NCBI GenBank assembly: GCA_963525745.1
Contig: CAURMH010000007.1
Coordinates: 1 to 39,364 of the forward strand
DNA: 39,364 nucleotides
Direction of reading: 5' to 3'
From: CAURMH01 sp963525745
GTDB taxonomy: Bacteria; Pseudomonadota; Gammaproteobacteria; Enterobacterales; Pasteurellaceae
Made by a program: the position numbers and the translations under genes. Below the pieces are notes generated by a model. It saw only the letters and a list, made by a program, of their open reading frames with translations, made no database searches and was not told where the DNA came from. This document shows positions 7,613-16,567 of this stretch, in pieces; position 1 is the stretch's first letter; each line of letters opens with the position of its first letter.

Positions 7613-9683
7613 TGTAATCCGTCGTTTCAATAGCGGAAAAATCTGGGACTTCAAAGGCGGCATTTACCCGCCGGAAATGAAATCTCAATCCAACCGAACG
7701 CCCATTTATTCAAGCGCACTTGCCGAGGATTTTTATGTTCCGGTTAAACAACATGCCGGAGATGCGGGGTTATTGCTCGTAAAAGCGGGCGATTACGTAT
7801 TAAAAGGCCAACCGCTCACGCAAGGCGACGGTCTGCGTATTTTACCGGTACACGCGCCGACTTCCGGTCGAATTGAAGCCATTGGACAACATGTGGCCGC
7901 TCACCCTTCCGGTTTAAGCGAGCTTTCCGTTCATATTAAAGCCGACGGTTTGGATCAATGGCGCGAACAAACCCCTATCGAAGATTATCTGACACACCCC
8001 GTAGAGCAATTAATCGAGCGTATTTATCACGCAGGAATTGCGGGTCTAGGTGGCGCCGTGTTTCCGACGGCGGCAAAAATTCACTCCGCCGAAAAGCAGG
8101 TCAAATTACTTATTATTAACGGCGCAGAATGCGAGCCTTATATCACTTGCGACGATCGTCTCATGCAGGATTATGCTGCCGAAATTATTGAAGGCATACG
8201 TATCTTGCGCTACATCCTGCGCCCCGAAAAAATCGTCATTGCCGTTGAAGATAATAAACCGCAAGCGATTGCGGCATTGACCCGGGCACTACAGGGCGCC
8301 AACGACATAGAAATTCGAATTATTCCGACCAAATATCCGTCCGGCGCTGCCAAACAGCTGATTTATCTGCTTACCGGTATGGAAGTGCCGAGCGGTCAAC
8401 GCTCTTCAAGTATCGGCGTCCTCATGCACAACGTCGGTACGGTATTTGCCATCAAACGGGCCGTCATTAACGATGAACCGCTTATCGAACGGGTCGTTAC
8501 CCTCACGGGCGATAAAATTCCGCAAAAAGGCAATGCCTGGGTACGTTTAGGCACACCGATTGCCCATTTATTACAACAAGTACATTATCAATATGATGCC
8601 CGTTTTCCGATTTTTGTCGGCGGACCGATGATGGGATTTATTCTGCCCGACCTTGAAGCGCCGATTACCAAAGTCAATAATTGTTTATTGGCGCCGGATC
8701 ATTTTGAATACGCCGAACCCGAACCGGAGCAAGCCTGCATTCGCTGCTCCTCTTGCTCCGACGCCTGCCCGATTAATCTCATGCCGCAGCAACTTTATTG
8801 GTTTGCGCGCAGCGATGATCATCAAAAATCGGAAGAATACGCTCTAAAAGATTGTATCGAATGCGGCGTTTGCGCCTACGTTTGCCCAAGCCACATTCCG
8901 CTGATTCAATATTTCCGTCGCGAAAAAGCCAAAATTTGGGAAATCAAAAACAAGGCACAAAAAGCCGAAGAAGCCAAGCAACGCTTTGAAGCTAAACAAG
9001 CCCGTATAGCACAAGAAGAGCAGGCTCGAAAAGCGCGCTCCCAACGTGCCGCAGAAGCCCGCCGGCAAGAAATTGCCGCACAGAAAGGCGAAGATCCGGT
9101 TAAGGCCGCCCTAGAACGGCTAAAAGCCAAACAAACCACCGATAAACCAGAACAAAAATTACGAGTCGTCAACGGAGAAATATTGCCGGATAATACAGAA
9201 TTAATGAATTTACGCAAAGCTCACCGTCTGGCACGCCAAAAAGAAAGCAGAAATGCCGCCGGCGTGACAGTAGAAGCACAAATGACAACCGCCGAAACTT
9301 CGTCGAATTCAACCGCACTTGATCCGAAAAAAGCCGCCGTTGCCGCCGCGATTGCGCGTGCAAAAGCCAAAAAAGCGGCAACGGAACATCATGCGGAAGC
9401 GGCGGCAGAAAAACCGGCCATCGCCGAAACTTCGTCAAATTCAACCGCGCTTGATCCGAAAAAAGCCGCCGTTGCCGCCGCGATTGCGCGTGCAAAAGCC
9501 AAAAAAGCGGCAATGGAACATCATGCGGAAGCGGCGGCAGAAAAACCGGCCACCACCGAAACTTTGTCAAATTCAACCGCACTTGATCCGAAAAAAGCCG
9601 CCGTTGCCGCCGCGATTGCACGCGCGAAAGCTAAAAAAGCGGCGCTACAGGAAAAAATTACACAGGAAAAACAGGACGACTAA
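7605..9683 (+). CDS. rnfC: Rnf electron-transport complex subunit C
   Basis: RnfC is the peripheral NADH/FMN-binding subunit related to complex I NuoF. From this start it is 692 aa. A glycine-rich nucleotide site GLGGAVFPTAAK lies at about 147-158. The two ferredoxin motifs CIRCSSCSDACP (Cys378, 381, 384, 388) and CIECGVCAYVCP (Cys417, 420, 423, 427) are intact. After residue 440 comes a long charged Ala/Lys/Glu-rich, coiled-coil-like tail. From residue 564 the tail consists of two full and one partial 44-residue repeats containing STALDPKKAAVAAAIARAKA. E. coli RsxC also has a repetitive tail of different sequence. The frame is open further upstream, but GGAGG before the ATG at 7605 and alignment decide the start; it overlaps rnfB by 8 nt. 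Confidence 0.95.
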   Translation: MYDVIRRFNSGKIWDFKGGIYPPEMKSQSNRTPIYSSALAEDFYVPVKQHAGDAGLLLVKAGDYVLKGQPLTQGDGLRILPVHAPTSGRIEAIGQHVAAHPSGLSELSVHIKADGLDQWREQTPIEDYLTHPVEQLIERIYHAGIAGLGGAVFPTAAKIHSAEKQVKLLIINGAECEPYITCDDRLMQDYAAEIIEGIRILRYILRPEKIVIAVEDNKPQAIAALTRALQGANDIEIRIIPTKYPSGAAKQLIYLLTGMEVPSGQRSSSIGVLMHNVGTVFAIKRAVINDEPLIERVVTLTGDKIPQKGNAWVRLGTPIAHLLQQVHYQYDARFPIFVGGPMMGFILPDLEAPITKVNNCLLAPDHFEYAEPEPEQACIRCSSCSDACPINLMPQQLYWFARSDDHQKSEEYALKDCIECGVCAYVCPSHIPLIQYFRREKAKIWEIKNKAQKAEEAKQRFEAKQARIAQEEQARKARSQRAAEARRQEIAAQKGEDPVKAALERLKAKQTTDKPEQKLRVVNGEILPDNTELMNLRKAHRLARQKESRNAAGVTVEAQMTTAETSSNSTALDPKKAAVAAAIARAKAKKAATEHHAEAAAEKPAIAETSSNSTALDPKKAAVAAAIARAKAKKAAMEHHAEAAAEKPATTETLSNSTALDPKKAAVAAAIARAKAKKAALQEKITQEKQDD
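9294..9644 (+). repeat. 132-bp tandem repeat within rnfC, 2.7 copies
   Basis: Three near-identical units begin at 9294, 9426 and 9558 with an exact 132-bp period (44 codons); the third is partial and ends near 9644. Units differ by only a few bases. Copies 1 and 3 contain an exact uptake-sequence core (ACCGCACTT) within STALDPKK; copy 2 has ACCGCGCTT. The period is a multiple of three, so copy-number change keeps the reading frame. Confidence 0.9.
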
Positions 9684-9685
9684 CA

Positions 9686-10753
9686 ATGTTTAAAATGGTC
9701 AGCTCCCCGCATACCCATTCAGGTAAACTTACCGCCCGCATTATGATGTGGGTGATTTTAGCCATGCTTCCCGCCCTAGTCATGCAAATTCATTATTTCG
9801 GTACCGGCGTACTCATTCAAATCGCATTGGCCGTCGTCTGTGCGTTATTGCTCGAATTAACCGTCACCCTACTGCGCCGAAAACGCCCATTAAGCGATTT
9901 ACGCGACTTCAGCGTTATTTTAACCGCGCTGATTTTAGCCATGGCCGTCCCCCCTTATGCCCCTTATTGGCTCATTTTAATCGGCACCGCCTGCGCCGTA
10001 CTGTTAGGCAAACATATTTACGGCGGATTAGGTCAAAATTTATTCAATCCGGCGATGGTCGGTTATGTCATTTTATTAATTTCCTTTCCATTGCAAATGA
10101 CGACCTGGATGCCGCCTATCGACTTATTAAACGAGCCGCCGACCTTTGCCGACGCCTGTGCATTAATTTTTTCCGGCTTTACCACCGACGGCTTTAATCT
10201 GCATCAATTAACCGCCTCCATCGACGGCGTGACTCAAGCCACCGCGCTGGACACCATAAAAACCGGCATGTCAAAATCCAATGCCGATTACACCGCACTT
10301 TTCGCCTCGCCGATTTTTACCGACGAAAGATTGGCAAACGGCTGGTGGCAGGTTAATTCGGCCTTTTTAGTCGGCGGCATCGCCCTTATTCTAAAAAAAA
10401 TCATTCACTGGCAAATTCCCGTTGCTATGTTGCTCGGTTTTAGCGTTCTCGCCGGCCTGACCGAATTTCTCGGCGCCCCTCACGCATTACCGTTATTCAG
10501 CCAATTATTCAGCGGCGCCATGATGTTCGGTGCGTTTTTTATCGCCACCGACCCTGTCACCGCCTCAATTACCCCGCGTGGAAAATTAGTGTTCGGCGCT
10601 TTAGTCGGTCTGCTGGTTTACCTGATTCGCTATCACGGCAATTATCCCGACGGCGTCGCTTTTGCGATTTTATTAAGCAATATCTGCGTCCCACTTATCG
10701 ATCACTACACTCGTCCGCGCGTGGCCGGTTATGCACTAAAGGAAAACTCATGA
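9686..10753 (+). CDS. rnfD: Rnf electron-transport complex subunit D
   Basis: RnfD is a polytopic membrane subunit (355 aa) of the NqrB/RnfD family that carries a covalently bound FMN and probably forms part of the ion path. The flavin-attachment segment SIDGVTQATALD is visible, with the likely acceptor Thr186, close to Thr187 reported in Vibrio cholerae RnfD. Conserved loops GQNLFNPAMVGYV and FFIATDPVTA are present. It starts 2 nt after the rnfC stop, and its own stop overlaps the rnfG ATG (ATGA). One USS core encodes YTALFA. Confidence 0.95.
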   Translation: MFKMVSSPHTHSGKLTARIMMWVILAMLPALVMQIHYFGTGVLIQIALAVVCALLLELTVTLLRRKRPLSDLRDFSVILTALILAMAVPPYAPYWLILIGTACAVLLGKHIYGGLGQNLFNPAMVGYVILLISFPLQMTTWMPPIDLLNEPPTFADACALIFSGFTTDGFNLHQLTASIDGVTQATALDTIKTGMSKSNADYTALFASPIFTDERLANGWWQVNSAFLVGGIALILKKIIHWQIPVAMLLGFSVLAGLTEFLGAPHALPLFSQLFSGAMMFGAFFIATDPVTASITPRGKLVFGALVGLLVYLIRYHGNYPDGVAFAILLSNICVPLIDHYTRPRVAGYALKENS

Positions 10754-11376
10754 ACATCGGTCGAACTTCCTCCCGTTACGGTTTCTTGCTGGCATTGGTG
10801 GCCGTCTTTTGTACCGCCTTGTCTGCCGGAATTTATCACATCACAAGTCATAAAATTCAGGCGGCGATGGAGGCGGAACAGCGCCAGCTATTGCTTGAAG
10901 TCATTCCGCAAAAATATTTCGACAATAATTTACTGACTGCCGCAACAACGCCGACGGCGCCGCAACTAAACGGCATTCATCGAATTTATTTCGCCGCCAA
11001 AGCGGGCAAACTCAGCGCCTATGCCTATGAAACCACGGCGCCGGACGGCTATTCCGGCAATATTCGCCTCCTGGTCGGCCTAACGCCGGCAGGTGAAGTA
11101 TTAGGCGTGCGTGTGATTGAACATCACGAAACGCCCGGCCTCGGCGACAAAATCGAAAAACGCATTTCCGACTGGATTCTGTCATTTAATCATCAGTTTA
11201 TCCGCTCCGATAATTTAAGCGATTGGGCGGTTAAAAAAGACGGCGGCAAATTCGATCAATTCTCCGGCGCCACCATCACACCGCGCGCCGTCGTCAATCA
11301 AGTTAAGCGCTCCGCCCTGCGCTTACTGGAAAATCGCGCATTATTACAATGTGGCGATTGTGATAAAAAGGAATAG
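10750..11376 (+). CDS. rnfG: Rnf electron-transport complex subunit G
   Basis: RnfG is a single-span membrane protein with a periplasmic FMN-binding domain (NqrC/RnfG family), 208 aa. A hydrophobic helix covers about residues 11-29. The flavinylation motif SGATIT lies at 172-177, with the attachment Thr expected at 175 as in V. cholerae. The segment VIEHHETPGLGDKI is typical of the domain. FMN transfer would need an ApbE-type transferase, which is not in this window. It overlaps rnfD by 4 nt and is followed 3 nt later by rnfE. Confidence 0.95.
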   Translation: MNIGRTSSRYGFLLALVAVFCTALSAGIYHITSHKIQAAMEAEQRQLLLEVIPQKYFDNNLLTAATTPTAPQLNGIHRIYFAAKAGKLSAYAYETTAPDGYSGNIRLLVGLTPAGEVLGVRVIEHHETPGLGDKIEKRISDWILSFNHQFIRSDNLSDWAVKKDGGKFDQFSGATITPRAVVNQVKRSALRLLENRALLQCGDCDKKE

Positions 11377-11379
11377 ACC

Positions 11380-12186
11380 ATGACCGATTTAAGCCGAAAA
11401 TCAACCGCACTTTATGCTCCCGAAATGCAAGGTCGGCAAGTAAAAGATAGCGTTCTAACAAATGACGCCGAAAAAAGTGCGGTCGACATTCAGGAAGTTT
11501 CGCCTACCGCGACACAAACGCACCGAACATCACCGCCGCCTTCTCCGTGGAAAGAAATTTTTTTGCAAGGTGTTTGGAAAAATAACGCCTCCTTAGTGCA
11601 ATTGCTCGGTCTGTGTCCGCTACTCGCGGTATCCTCCACCGCCACCAACGCCCTTGGTCTCGGCCTTGCCACGATGTTCGTGCTGATCTGTACCAACACG
11701 ATGATTGCCCTATTTCGAAAATATATTCCCCATGAAATTCGCATTCCGATTTACGTCATGATCATCGCCACCACCGTAACGGCCGTGCAATTATTAATGA
11801 ACGCCTACACTTATACGCTCTACCAATCCCTCGGCATTTTTATTCCGCTCATCGTCACCAATTGCATCGTCATCGGTCGCGCCGAAGCCTTCGCTTCCAA
11901 ACAAGGGATCTTACCCTCCGCTTGGGATGGCTTCGCCATGGGGCTCGGCATGGCGCTAAGTTTAACCTTACTGGGTGGCTTACGCGAAATCCTCGGTCAA
12001 GGCACCTTGTTCGACGGCATTGAAAATCTCTTCGGCCAATGGGCGAAAACTATGCGTCTAGAAGTTTTTCATACCGAGAGCAACTTTCTCTTGTTTATCC
12101 TACCGCCCGGCGCGTTTATCGGCTTGGCGTTGCTATTGGCGTTAAAAAATCTTATTGAACAAAAAACCGCAACAAATAAACGATGA
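11380..12186 (+). CDS. rnfE: Rnf electron-transport complex subunit E, with N-terminal extension
   Basis: RnfE is the membrane partner of RnfA (NqrD/RnfE family). The conserved part begins near residue 57 with PWKEIFLQGVWKNNASLVQ and includes LLGLCPLLAVSSTATNALG and LIVTNCIVIGRAEAFA, with the paired cysteines expected to hold the membrane [2Fe-2S] cluster. About 55 residues precede it that are absent from E. coli RsxE (231 aa). They are hydrophilic, Ser/Thr/Pro-rich, and encoded by DNA holding two opposed USS cores (about 11403 and 11475). The start has a good AAGGAA ribosome site, and no ATG lies at the E. coli-like position, so the extension appears real. The stop overlaps nth (ATGA). Confidence 0.93.
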   Translation: MTDLSRKSTALYAPEMQGRQVKDSVLTNDAEKSAVDIQEVSPTATQTHRTSPPPSPWKEIFLQGVWKNNASLVQLLGLCPLLAVSSTATNALGLGLATMFVLICTNTMIALFRKYIPHEIRIPIYVMIIATTVTAVQLLMNAYTYTLYQSLGIFIPLIVTNCIVIGRAEAFASKQGILPSAWDGFAMGLGMALSLTLLGGLREILGQGTLFDGIENLFGQWAKTMRLEVFHTESNFLLFILPPGAFIGLALLLALKNLIEQKTATNKR

Positions 12187-12815
12187 ATAAACAAAAACGC
12201 ATTGAAATTTTAACCCGCCTGCAGGCGCAAAACCCGCACCCGACGACGGAACTACGATACAACAGCCCTTTTGAACTGCTGATCGCGGTCATTCTGTCAG
12301 CGCAGGCCACGGATAAAGGCGTCAATAAAGCCACCGAAAAATTATTCGCCGTCGCCGATACACCCGAAGCCATTTTAGCCCTCGGCATCGATGGCCTCAA
12401 AAGTTACATTAAAACCATCGGCCTGTATAACGCCAAAGCGGAAAATATTCTCAAAACCTGCCACGATTTAGTCGAAAAGCACCACAGCCGAGTGCCGGAA
12501 GATCGCGCTGCTCTGGAAGCCCTTGCCGGCGTAGGCAGAAAAACCGCCAATGTGGTTTTAAACACCGCCTTCGGCCACCCGACGATTGCGGTCGATACCC
12601 ATATTTTCCGCGTCTGCAACCGAACCGGTTTCGCCCCAGGCAAAGACGTCCTTAAAGTGGAAGAAAAACTCAACAAAGTCGTCCCCGCCGAATTTAAAGT
12701 CGATGTACACCACTGGCTAATTTTACACGGCCGCTACACCTGCATCGCCCGCAAACCTCGCTGCGGATCCTGCATCATTGAAGATCTTTGCGAATATAAA
12801 GATAAAACGGAATAG
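12183..12815 (+). CDS. nth: endonuclease III (DNA glycosylase/AP lyase)
   Basis: Nth removes oxidised pyrimidines from DNA and cleaves the abasic strand. The 210-aa protein has the helix-hairpin-helix LAGVGRKTANVV with catalytic Lys120, and Asp138 in IAVDTHIFRV. The C-terminal [4Fe-4S] loop has Cys187, 194, 197 and 203. All positions coincide with E. coli numbering. It is the last gene of the rnf operon, as in E. coli, overlapping rnfE by 4 nt. No clear intrinsic terminator follows. Confidence 0.97.
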   Translation: MNKQKRIEILTRLQAQNPHPTTELRYNSPFELLIAVILSAQATDKGVNKATEKLFAVADTPEAILALGIDGLKSYIKTIGLYNAKAENILKTCHDLVEKHHSRVPEDRAALEALAGVGRKTANVVLNTAFGHPTIAVDTHIFRVCNRTGFAPGKDVLKVEEKLNKVVPAEFKVDVHHWLILHGRYTCIARKPRCGSCIIEDLCEYKDKTE

Positions 12816-12920
12816 GGAAATAAAAATGGATGATGAGATCCCTCCCCAAAAACTGCTGTAATCCCAAAAGATAGATTGAAGAATCTGTAAAGTTCTATTG
12901 TATAAGTGTTACCCATAAAA

Positions 12921-12970
12921 ACCTGCACCCAATTGTTGGCTGTTGAGTCCAACTTTTGAAGTGCAGATCA
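12921..12970. mobile_element. palindrome resembling abutted IS3/IS150-type inverted repeats (possible IS scar)
   Basis: The arms CCTGCACCCAATTGTTGG and CCAACTTTTGAAGTGCAG form an imperfect inverted repeat around a 9-nt loop. Each arm resembles the terminal repeat style of IS150-group elements (CTGCACCC...TTGG). If so, only the two ends remain, with no transposase between them. It could instead be an ordinary hairpin acting downstream of nth or lolA, although no T run follows. The rest of the convergent gap, 12816-12920, shows only weak small hairpins. Confidence 0.35.
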
Positions 12971-13016
12971 ATTTGACCGCACTTTTGCCTTTTATCGCTT
13001 AAATAAATTTATTCGG

Positions 13017-13649
13017 CTATTTTTTACGCTGGTCGTCAAATTCGACATCTTTCGGCATGACAAATTTGAAGGTGTCCTCAGTGACGCCTTGATTCGTCAC
13101 ATGACGTAAAACATAAAGATTGGTTTGCCCGTCTTTTTCTGTGGTGCTGAAATTTTTTAAGACGCCTTGTGCATCAACGCGAATATCAAATTGTTTAATA
13201 TTGCTGCCCGCCGCTTTCGGTTTTAACGTGAAGGTATCCACTTGTTGTTCAACGCTGTATTGCCGCCAGTGTTCCGGATTATTACCGGTCAACAAAACGA
13301 AGGGCGTATTACTTACGGCATCGACAACCCATTGCGCGGTCACCTGTTGCACAAAAGGATCGTAAAACCAAAGGGTTTTACCGTCGGAAATAATTTGGGT
13401 TTCCTGCGGCGAGATATTATCCATGCGAAATAAATTCGGCCGTTTGATTTGAATTTTTCCACTGCCCTGCTGAACGTTCTTTCCCCCCGGTCCCGTTACC
13501 GTTTGATTGAAATCCGCACTCAACATATTGACTTTGTTTAAACGTTGTTGAAGCTCTGCCGTCGCATCCGCCAAAGCCGGTAAGCTAAAAATGGCAGCGC
13601 TTAAAAGTGCGGTCATTTTTATCCATGTTTTGCTCATTTTTCTTTCCAT
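13017..13649 (-). CDS. lolA: outer-membrane lipoprotein carrier protein LolA
   Basis: LolA is the periplasmic chaperone that accepts lipoproteins from LolCDE and passes them to LolB, which is also encoded in this window. The protein is 210 aa with an N-terminal signal peptide of about 27 residues ending SLPALADA. The mature part has the LolA pattern LQQRLNKVNMLSADFNQTV, RPNLFRMD, ISDGKTLWFYDP and VLLTG. The chosen ATG follows a strong AGAGGG site; an in-frame ATG four codons later (MSKTW) is also plausible. A USS core inside the signal peptide encodes MTALLS. It lies 58 nt after ftsK in the lrp-ftsK-lolA order known from E. coli. Confidence 0.94.
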   Translation of the reverse strand: MERKMSKTWIKMTALLSAAIFSLPALADATAELQQRLNKVNMLSADFNQTVTGPGGKNVQQGSGKIQIKRPNLFRMDNISPQETQIISDGKTLWFYDPFVQQVTAQWVVDAVSNTPFVLLTGNNPEHWRQYSVEQQVDTFTLKPKAAGSNIKQFDIRVDAQGVLKNFSTTEKDGQTNLYVLRHVTNQGVTEDTFKFVMPKDVEFDDQRKK

Positions 13650-13707
13650 GTTATTTCCCTCTATTGATTTTTTAATCTTACCGATTTTCTTTTGAACTCA
13701 AGTCATA

Positions 13708-16563
13708 TTAATTTCTGATTAAAATTTCCCGCTTGCCATTTTGTAACGGCGAAACGATACCCTGCTCTTCCATTTGATCCATAATGCGTGCCGCACGATT
13801 AAATCCAACGCTGAATTTACGTTGAATGGCAGAAGCCGATGTGGTTCCGGTGTTCAAGACGAATTCCAAGACTTCATCAAACAACGGGTCCAGATCGCCG
13901 CCGGAAGATTCTCGTTCTGCATTTTCTTCATCAGTATTATCTAAAATACCATCAATATAATCCGGTTTGCCGCGTGCGCGCCAGTTATCGGCGACTCGAG
14001 CCACTTCGTCATCGCTCATAAAAGCGCCATGTACGCGAATCAAATCCGCCGCCCCTTGTCCGGAATAAAGCATATCGCCGCGGCCTAACAAGGCTTCGGC
14101 ACCCGATTGATCCAAAATCGTGCGCGAGTCAATTTTACTGGTGACGGTAAAAGCGATTCGACTTGGGATGTTAGCTTTAATTAGGCCGGTGATGACATCC
14201 ACCGAAGGACGCTGGGTGGCTAAAATTAAATGGATACCGATTGCCCGCGCTTTTTGTGCCAAACGTGCGATCAATTCTTCAATTTGTTTTCCCGCCACCA
14301 TCATTAAGTCGGCAAATTCATCCACCACAACGACAATATAGCTTAATTTTTTCAATGACGGCCGCAGGTTATCCATTGTGTCACCGGGACGCCAAAGCGG
14401 ATCCGGAATCGGCATATTGAGTGCTTCATATTCGGTGATTTTTTCGTTATAGCCTTCGATATTCCGCACGCGTAAAGCCGACAGTAATTGATAACGACGT
14501 TCCATTTCGTCCACGCACCAACGCAACGCATTGGCGGCTTTTTTCATATCGGTAACCACCGGGGTTAATAAATGCGGAATATTATCGTAAATGGACAATT
14601 CCACGACTTTCGGATCAATCATAATAAATTTAACGTCCTCAGGCTGCACACGGAACAATAAACTTAAAATCATCGTATTAACACCGACGGATTTTCCGGA
14701 ACCGGTTGAACCGGCGACTAATAAATGCGGCATTTTAGCCAAATCGACAACCACCGGCTTGCCGCTGATATCCTTTCCTAACGCCATAGAAAGCGGTGAA
14801 GCGGATTGCTTAAATTCGTTACTATCCAACACATCACGGAGAGGAACCATTTGGCGGTGTGTATTCGGTGTTTCGATGCCGATATAAGGCTTGCCCGGAA
14901 TCACCTCCGCCACGCGAATTGCGCGAAACATTAAAGCGCGAGCCAAATCGCTGTCGATATTCGTTACTTTTGACGCTTTTACGCCGGGTTGCAGCTCCAG
15001 TTCGTAGCGTGTGACAACCGGCCCGACCAACACATTTTTAACGGCGGCATTGATATGAAAATTACGCAGTTGTTGTTCGATTCGTTGTGAGGTTTCAATA
15101 ATTTCTTCTTGCGTAATTTCCTGCGTTTGCGGCGGATAGCGTTTCAACAAATCCAAACTTGGTAACGGCGTGGTCGGTTTTTCCGCCTTTTCGGTAGAAA
15201 GCTGAAATGCCGGATGTATTAATGTGTTGTCGTAAGGCGCCGTGTTCGTCGGTTCGGTTGCTTTATCCGTTACTTTATCCGTTGCTCTATTCGCTTCTTT
15301 TATATTTGGCGCATCATTTTCCGAATCGGCTAAAATGATTTTTAACGCCTCTTCCGCCTCTGTCGCTTTCGCGCGTTTTTCCATATCGGCCAAGCGTTGT
15401 TGCTCGCGAGCGGCAAATTGCTCGGCCAAGTCGGCTTCGTTTTCGGCATATAACGGAACCGTCTCTTTATGATTGACGATAACGTCATTGGCTAACTCTC
15501 TTGCCAAAGAGACATTTGGTATCACCGACTTGAATTCATTACGCGAATCCGAAACAAGCTCAAAATCGACCGCACTTTCTTGCGGGCGTTCTTGGTCTTG
15601 TTTGGTATTCGGCAGGTTTGACGACATTTCCGCCGAAACAGGCATTGATTCTGAAATAAGAGAAGGCGTGGCGATGACAACTTTCGGCAGCGTTTCCATT
15701 TCCGCGCTTTGTGAATGATCAAAAGGCGTCAATCGTCCGGCGGAATCAATGGATTCCCCCTGATTTTCCGCATTCAGTCCGCTAATATGAATGAGATGGG
15801 ACGGTGGCACCGCGCCGTTGAAAGCGCCGCTTGATTCGATGGACATTTCACCGACCGAATCTTCATTTGCAGAATGCCCATTTGTAGAATCCATCTCGGC
15901 TACCGTCGTCGTCCGTTCCATTTCAGCCAACGGAAGAATCACAATTCGCTCTAATTCATCAAGCTGATATTGCGGTTCGGTGACGTTCTCTTGCGTCGTA
16001 TTTTTCATCGCGACCCAGCGATAAAACCGAATCAGTAAATCAATCAACGCAAAGCCGGCACAAAGAATAAAACCAAGAATAACCAATCCGCCGCCCAAAG
16101 CAATACAGCCCCACTTGCCTAACATGGGATATACCCAAATCATTAAATTACCGCCGATCACGCCTCCCGGATAATAATTCATATTAGACAAAAACAATGT
16201 CGCCGCCATAGATAATCCGACAAAGAGCAAAACAAATCCGACAAGACGTAAAAGGATTCGCCACGGAGTTAGCGTGCAGAGGGCTTTTGTACATAATAAA
16301 TAGAGCGGCACAAAGAAAATAATAAACGGCAGTAAGTTTCCTGCATCGCCCCATAAAACAAAAAATAAATCAATCAACCATGCGCCAAAACGGCCGGCTT
16401 TATTAATTGTCTCAGTTTCAAAGCCGGAGGTCGACCAGGCGTTATCCAACGGCGTATAGCTCGACCAAGCCAAAATTAAATAAAGTCCGAATAGGGCGGT
16501 CAGCGTTAATAAAAAACGTGCCAAATATTGCTTTGGAGTTAAGTGTTCCGTAATTCTTTTCAT
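13708..16563 (-). CDS. ftsK: DNA translocase FtsK
   Basis: FtsK anchors in the division septum and pumps chromosomal DNA to complete segregation and activate XerCD. It is 951 aa, shorter than E. coli (1329) because the linker is shorter. Residues 1-185 hold about four membrane helices. A low-complexity acidic Glu/Ala/Ser linker covers about 190-480. The RecA-like motor carries Walker A GSTGSGKS (Lys624) and Walker B VVVVDEFADLMM. The gamma winged-helix DNA-reading domain ends the protein (TSASAIQRKFSVGFNRAARIM). Only 4 nt separate it from lrp upstream and its own ribosome site is weak, so expression is probably coupled. One USS core encodes ESAVDF in the linker. Confidence 0.95.
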   Translation of the reverse strand: MKRITEHLTPKQYLARFLLTLTALFGLYLILAWSSYTPLDNAWSTSGFETETINKAGRFGAWLIDLFFVLWGDAGNLLPFIIFFVPLYLLCTKALCTLTPWRILLRLVGFVLLFVGLSMAATLFLSNMNYYPGGVIGGNLMIWVYPMLGKWGCIALGGGLVILGFILCAGFALIDLLIRFYRWVAMKNTTQENVTEPQYQLDELERIVILPLAEMERTTTVAEMDSTNGHSANEDSVGEMSIESSGAFNGAVPPSHLIHISGLNAENQGESIDSAGRLTPFDHSQSAEMETLPKVVIATPSLISESMPVSAEMSSNLPNTKQDQERPQESAVDFELVSDSRNEFKSVIPNVSLARELANDVIVNHKETVPLYAENEADLAEQFAAREQQRLADMEKRAKATEAEEALKIILADSENDAPNIKEANRATDKVTDKATEPTNTAPYDNTLIHPAFQLSTEKAEKPTTPLPSLDLLKRYPPQTQEITQEEIIETSQRIEQQLRNFHINAAVKNVLVGPVVTRYELELQPGVKASKVTNIDSDLARALMFRAIRVAEVIPGKPYIGIETPNTHRQMVPLRDVLDSNEFKQSASPLSMALGKDISGKPVVVDLAKMPHLLVAGSTGSGKSVGVNTMILSLLFRVQPEDVKFIMIDPKVVELSIYDNIPHLLTPVVTDMKKAANALRWCVDEMERRYQLLSALRVRNIEGYNEKITEYEALNMPIPDPLWRPGDTMDNLRPSLKKLSYIVVVVDEFADLMMVAGKQIEELIARLAQKARAIGIHLILATQRPSVDVITGLIKANIPSRIAFTVTSKIDSRTILDQSGAEALLGRGDMLYSGQGAADLIRVHGAFMSDDEVARVADNWRARGKPDYIDGILDNTDEENAERESSGGDLDPLFDEVLEFVLNTGTTSASAIQRKFSVGFNRAARIMDQMEEQGIVSPLQNGKREILIRN

Positions 16564-16567
16564 CGTA

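Noticed and set aside
9169..9621. 150-codon minus-strand ORF inside rnfC with internal repeats
   Set aside because: It is antisense to the Ala/Lys-rich repeats of rnfC; the repeated codons keep the opposite frame open.
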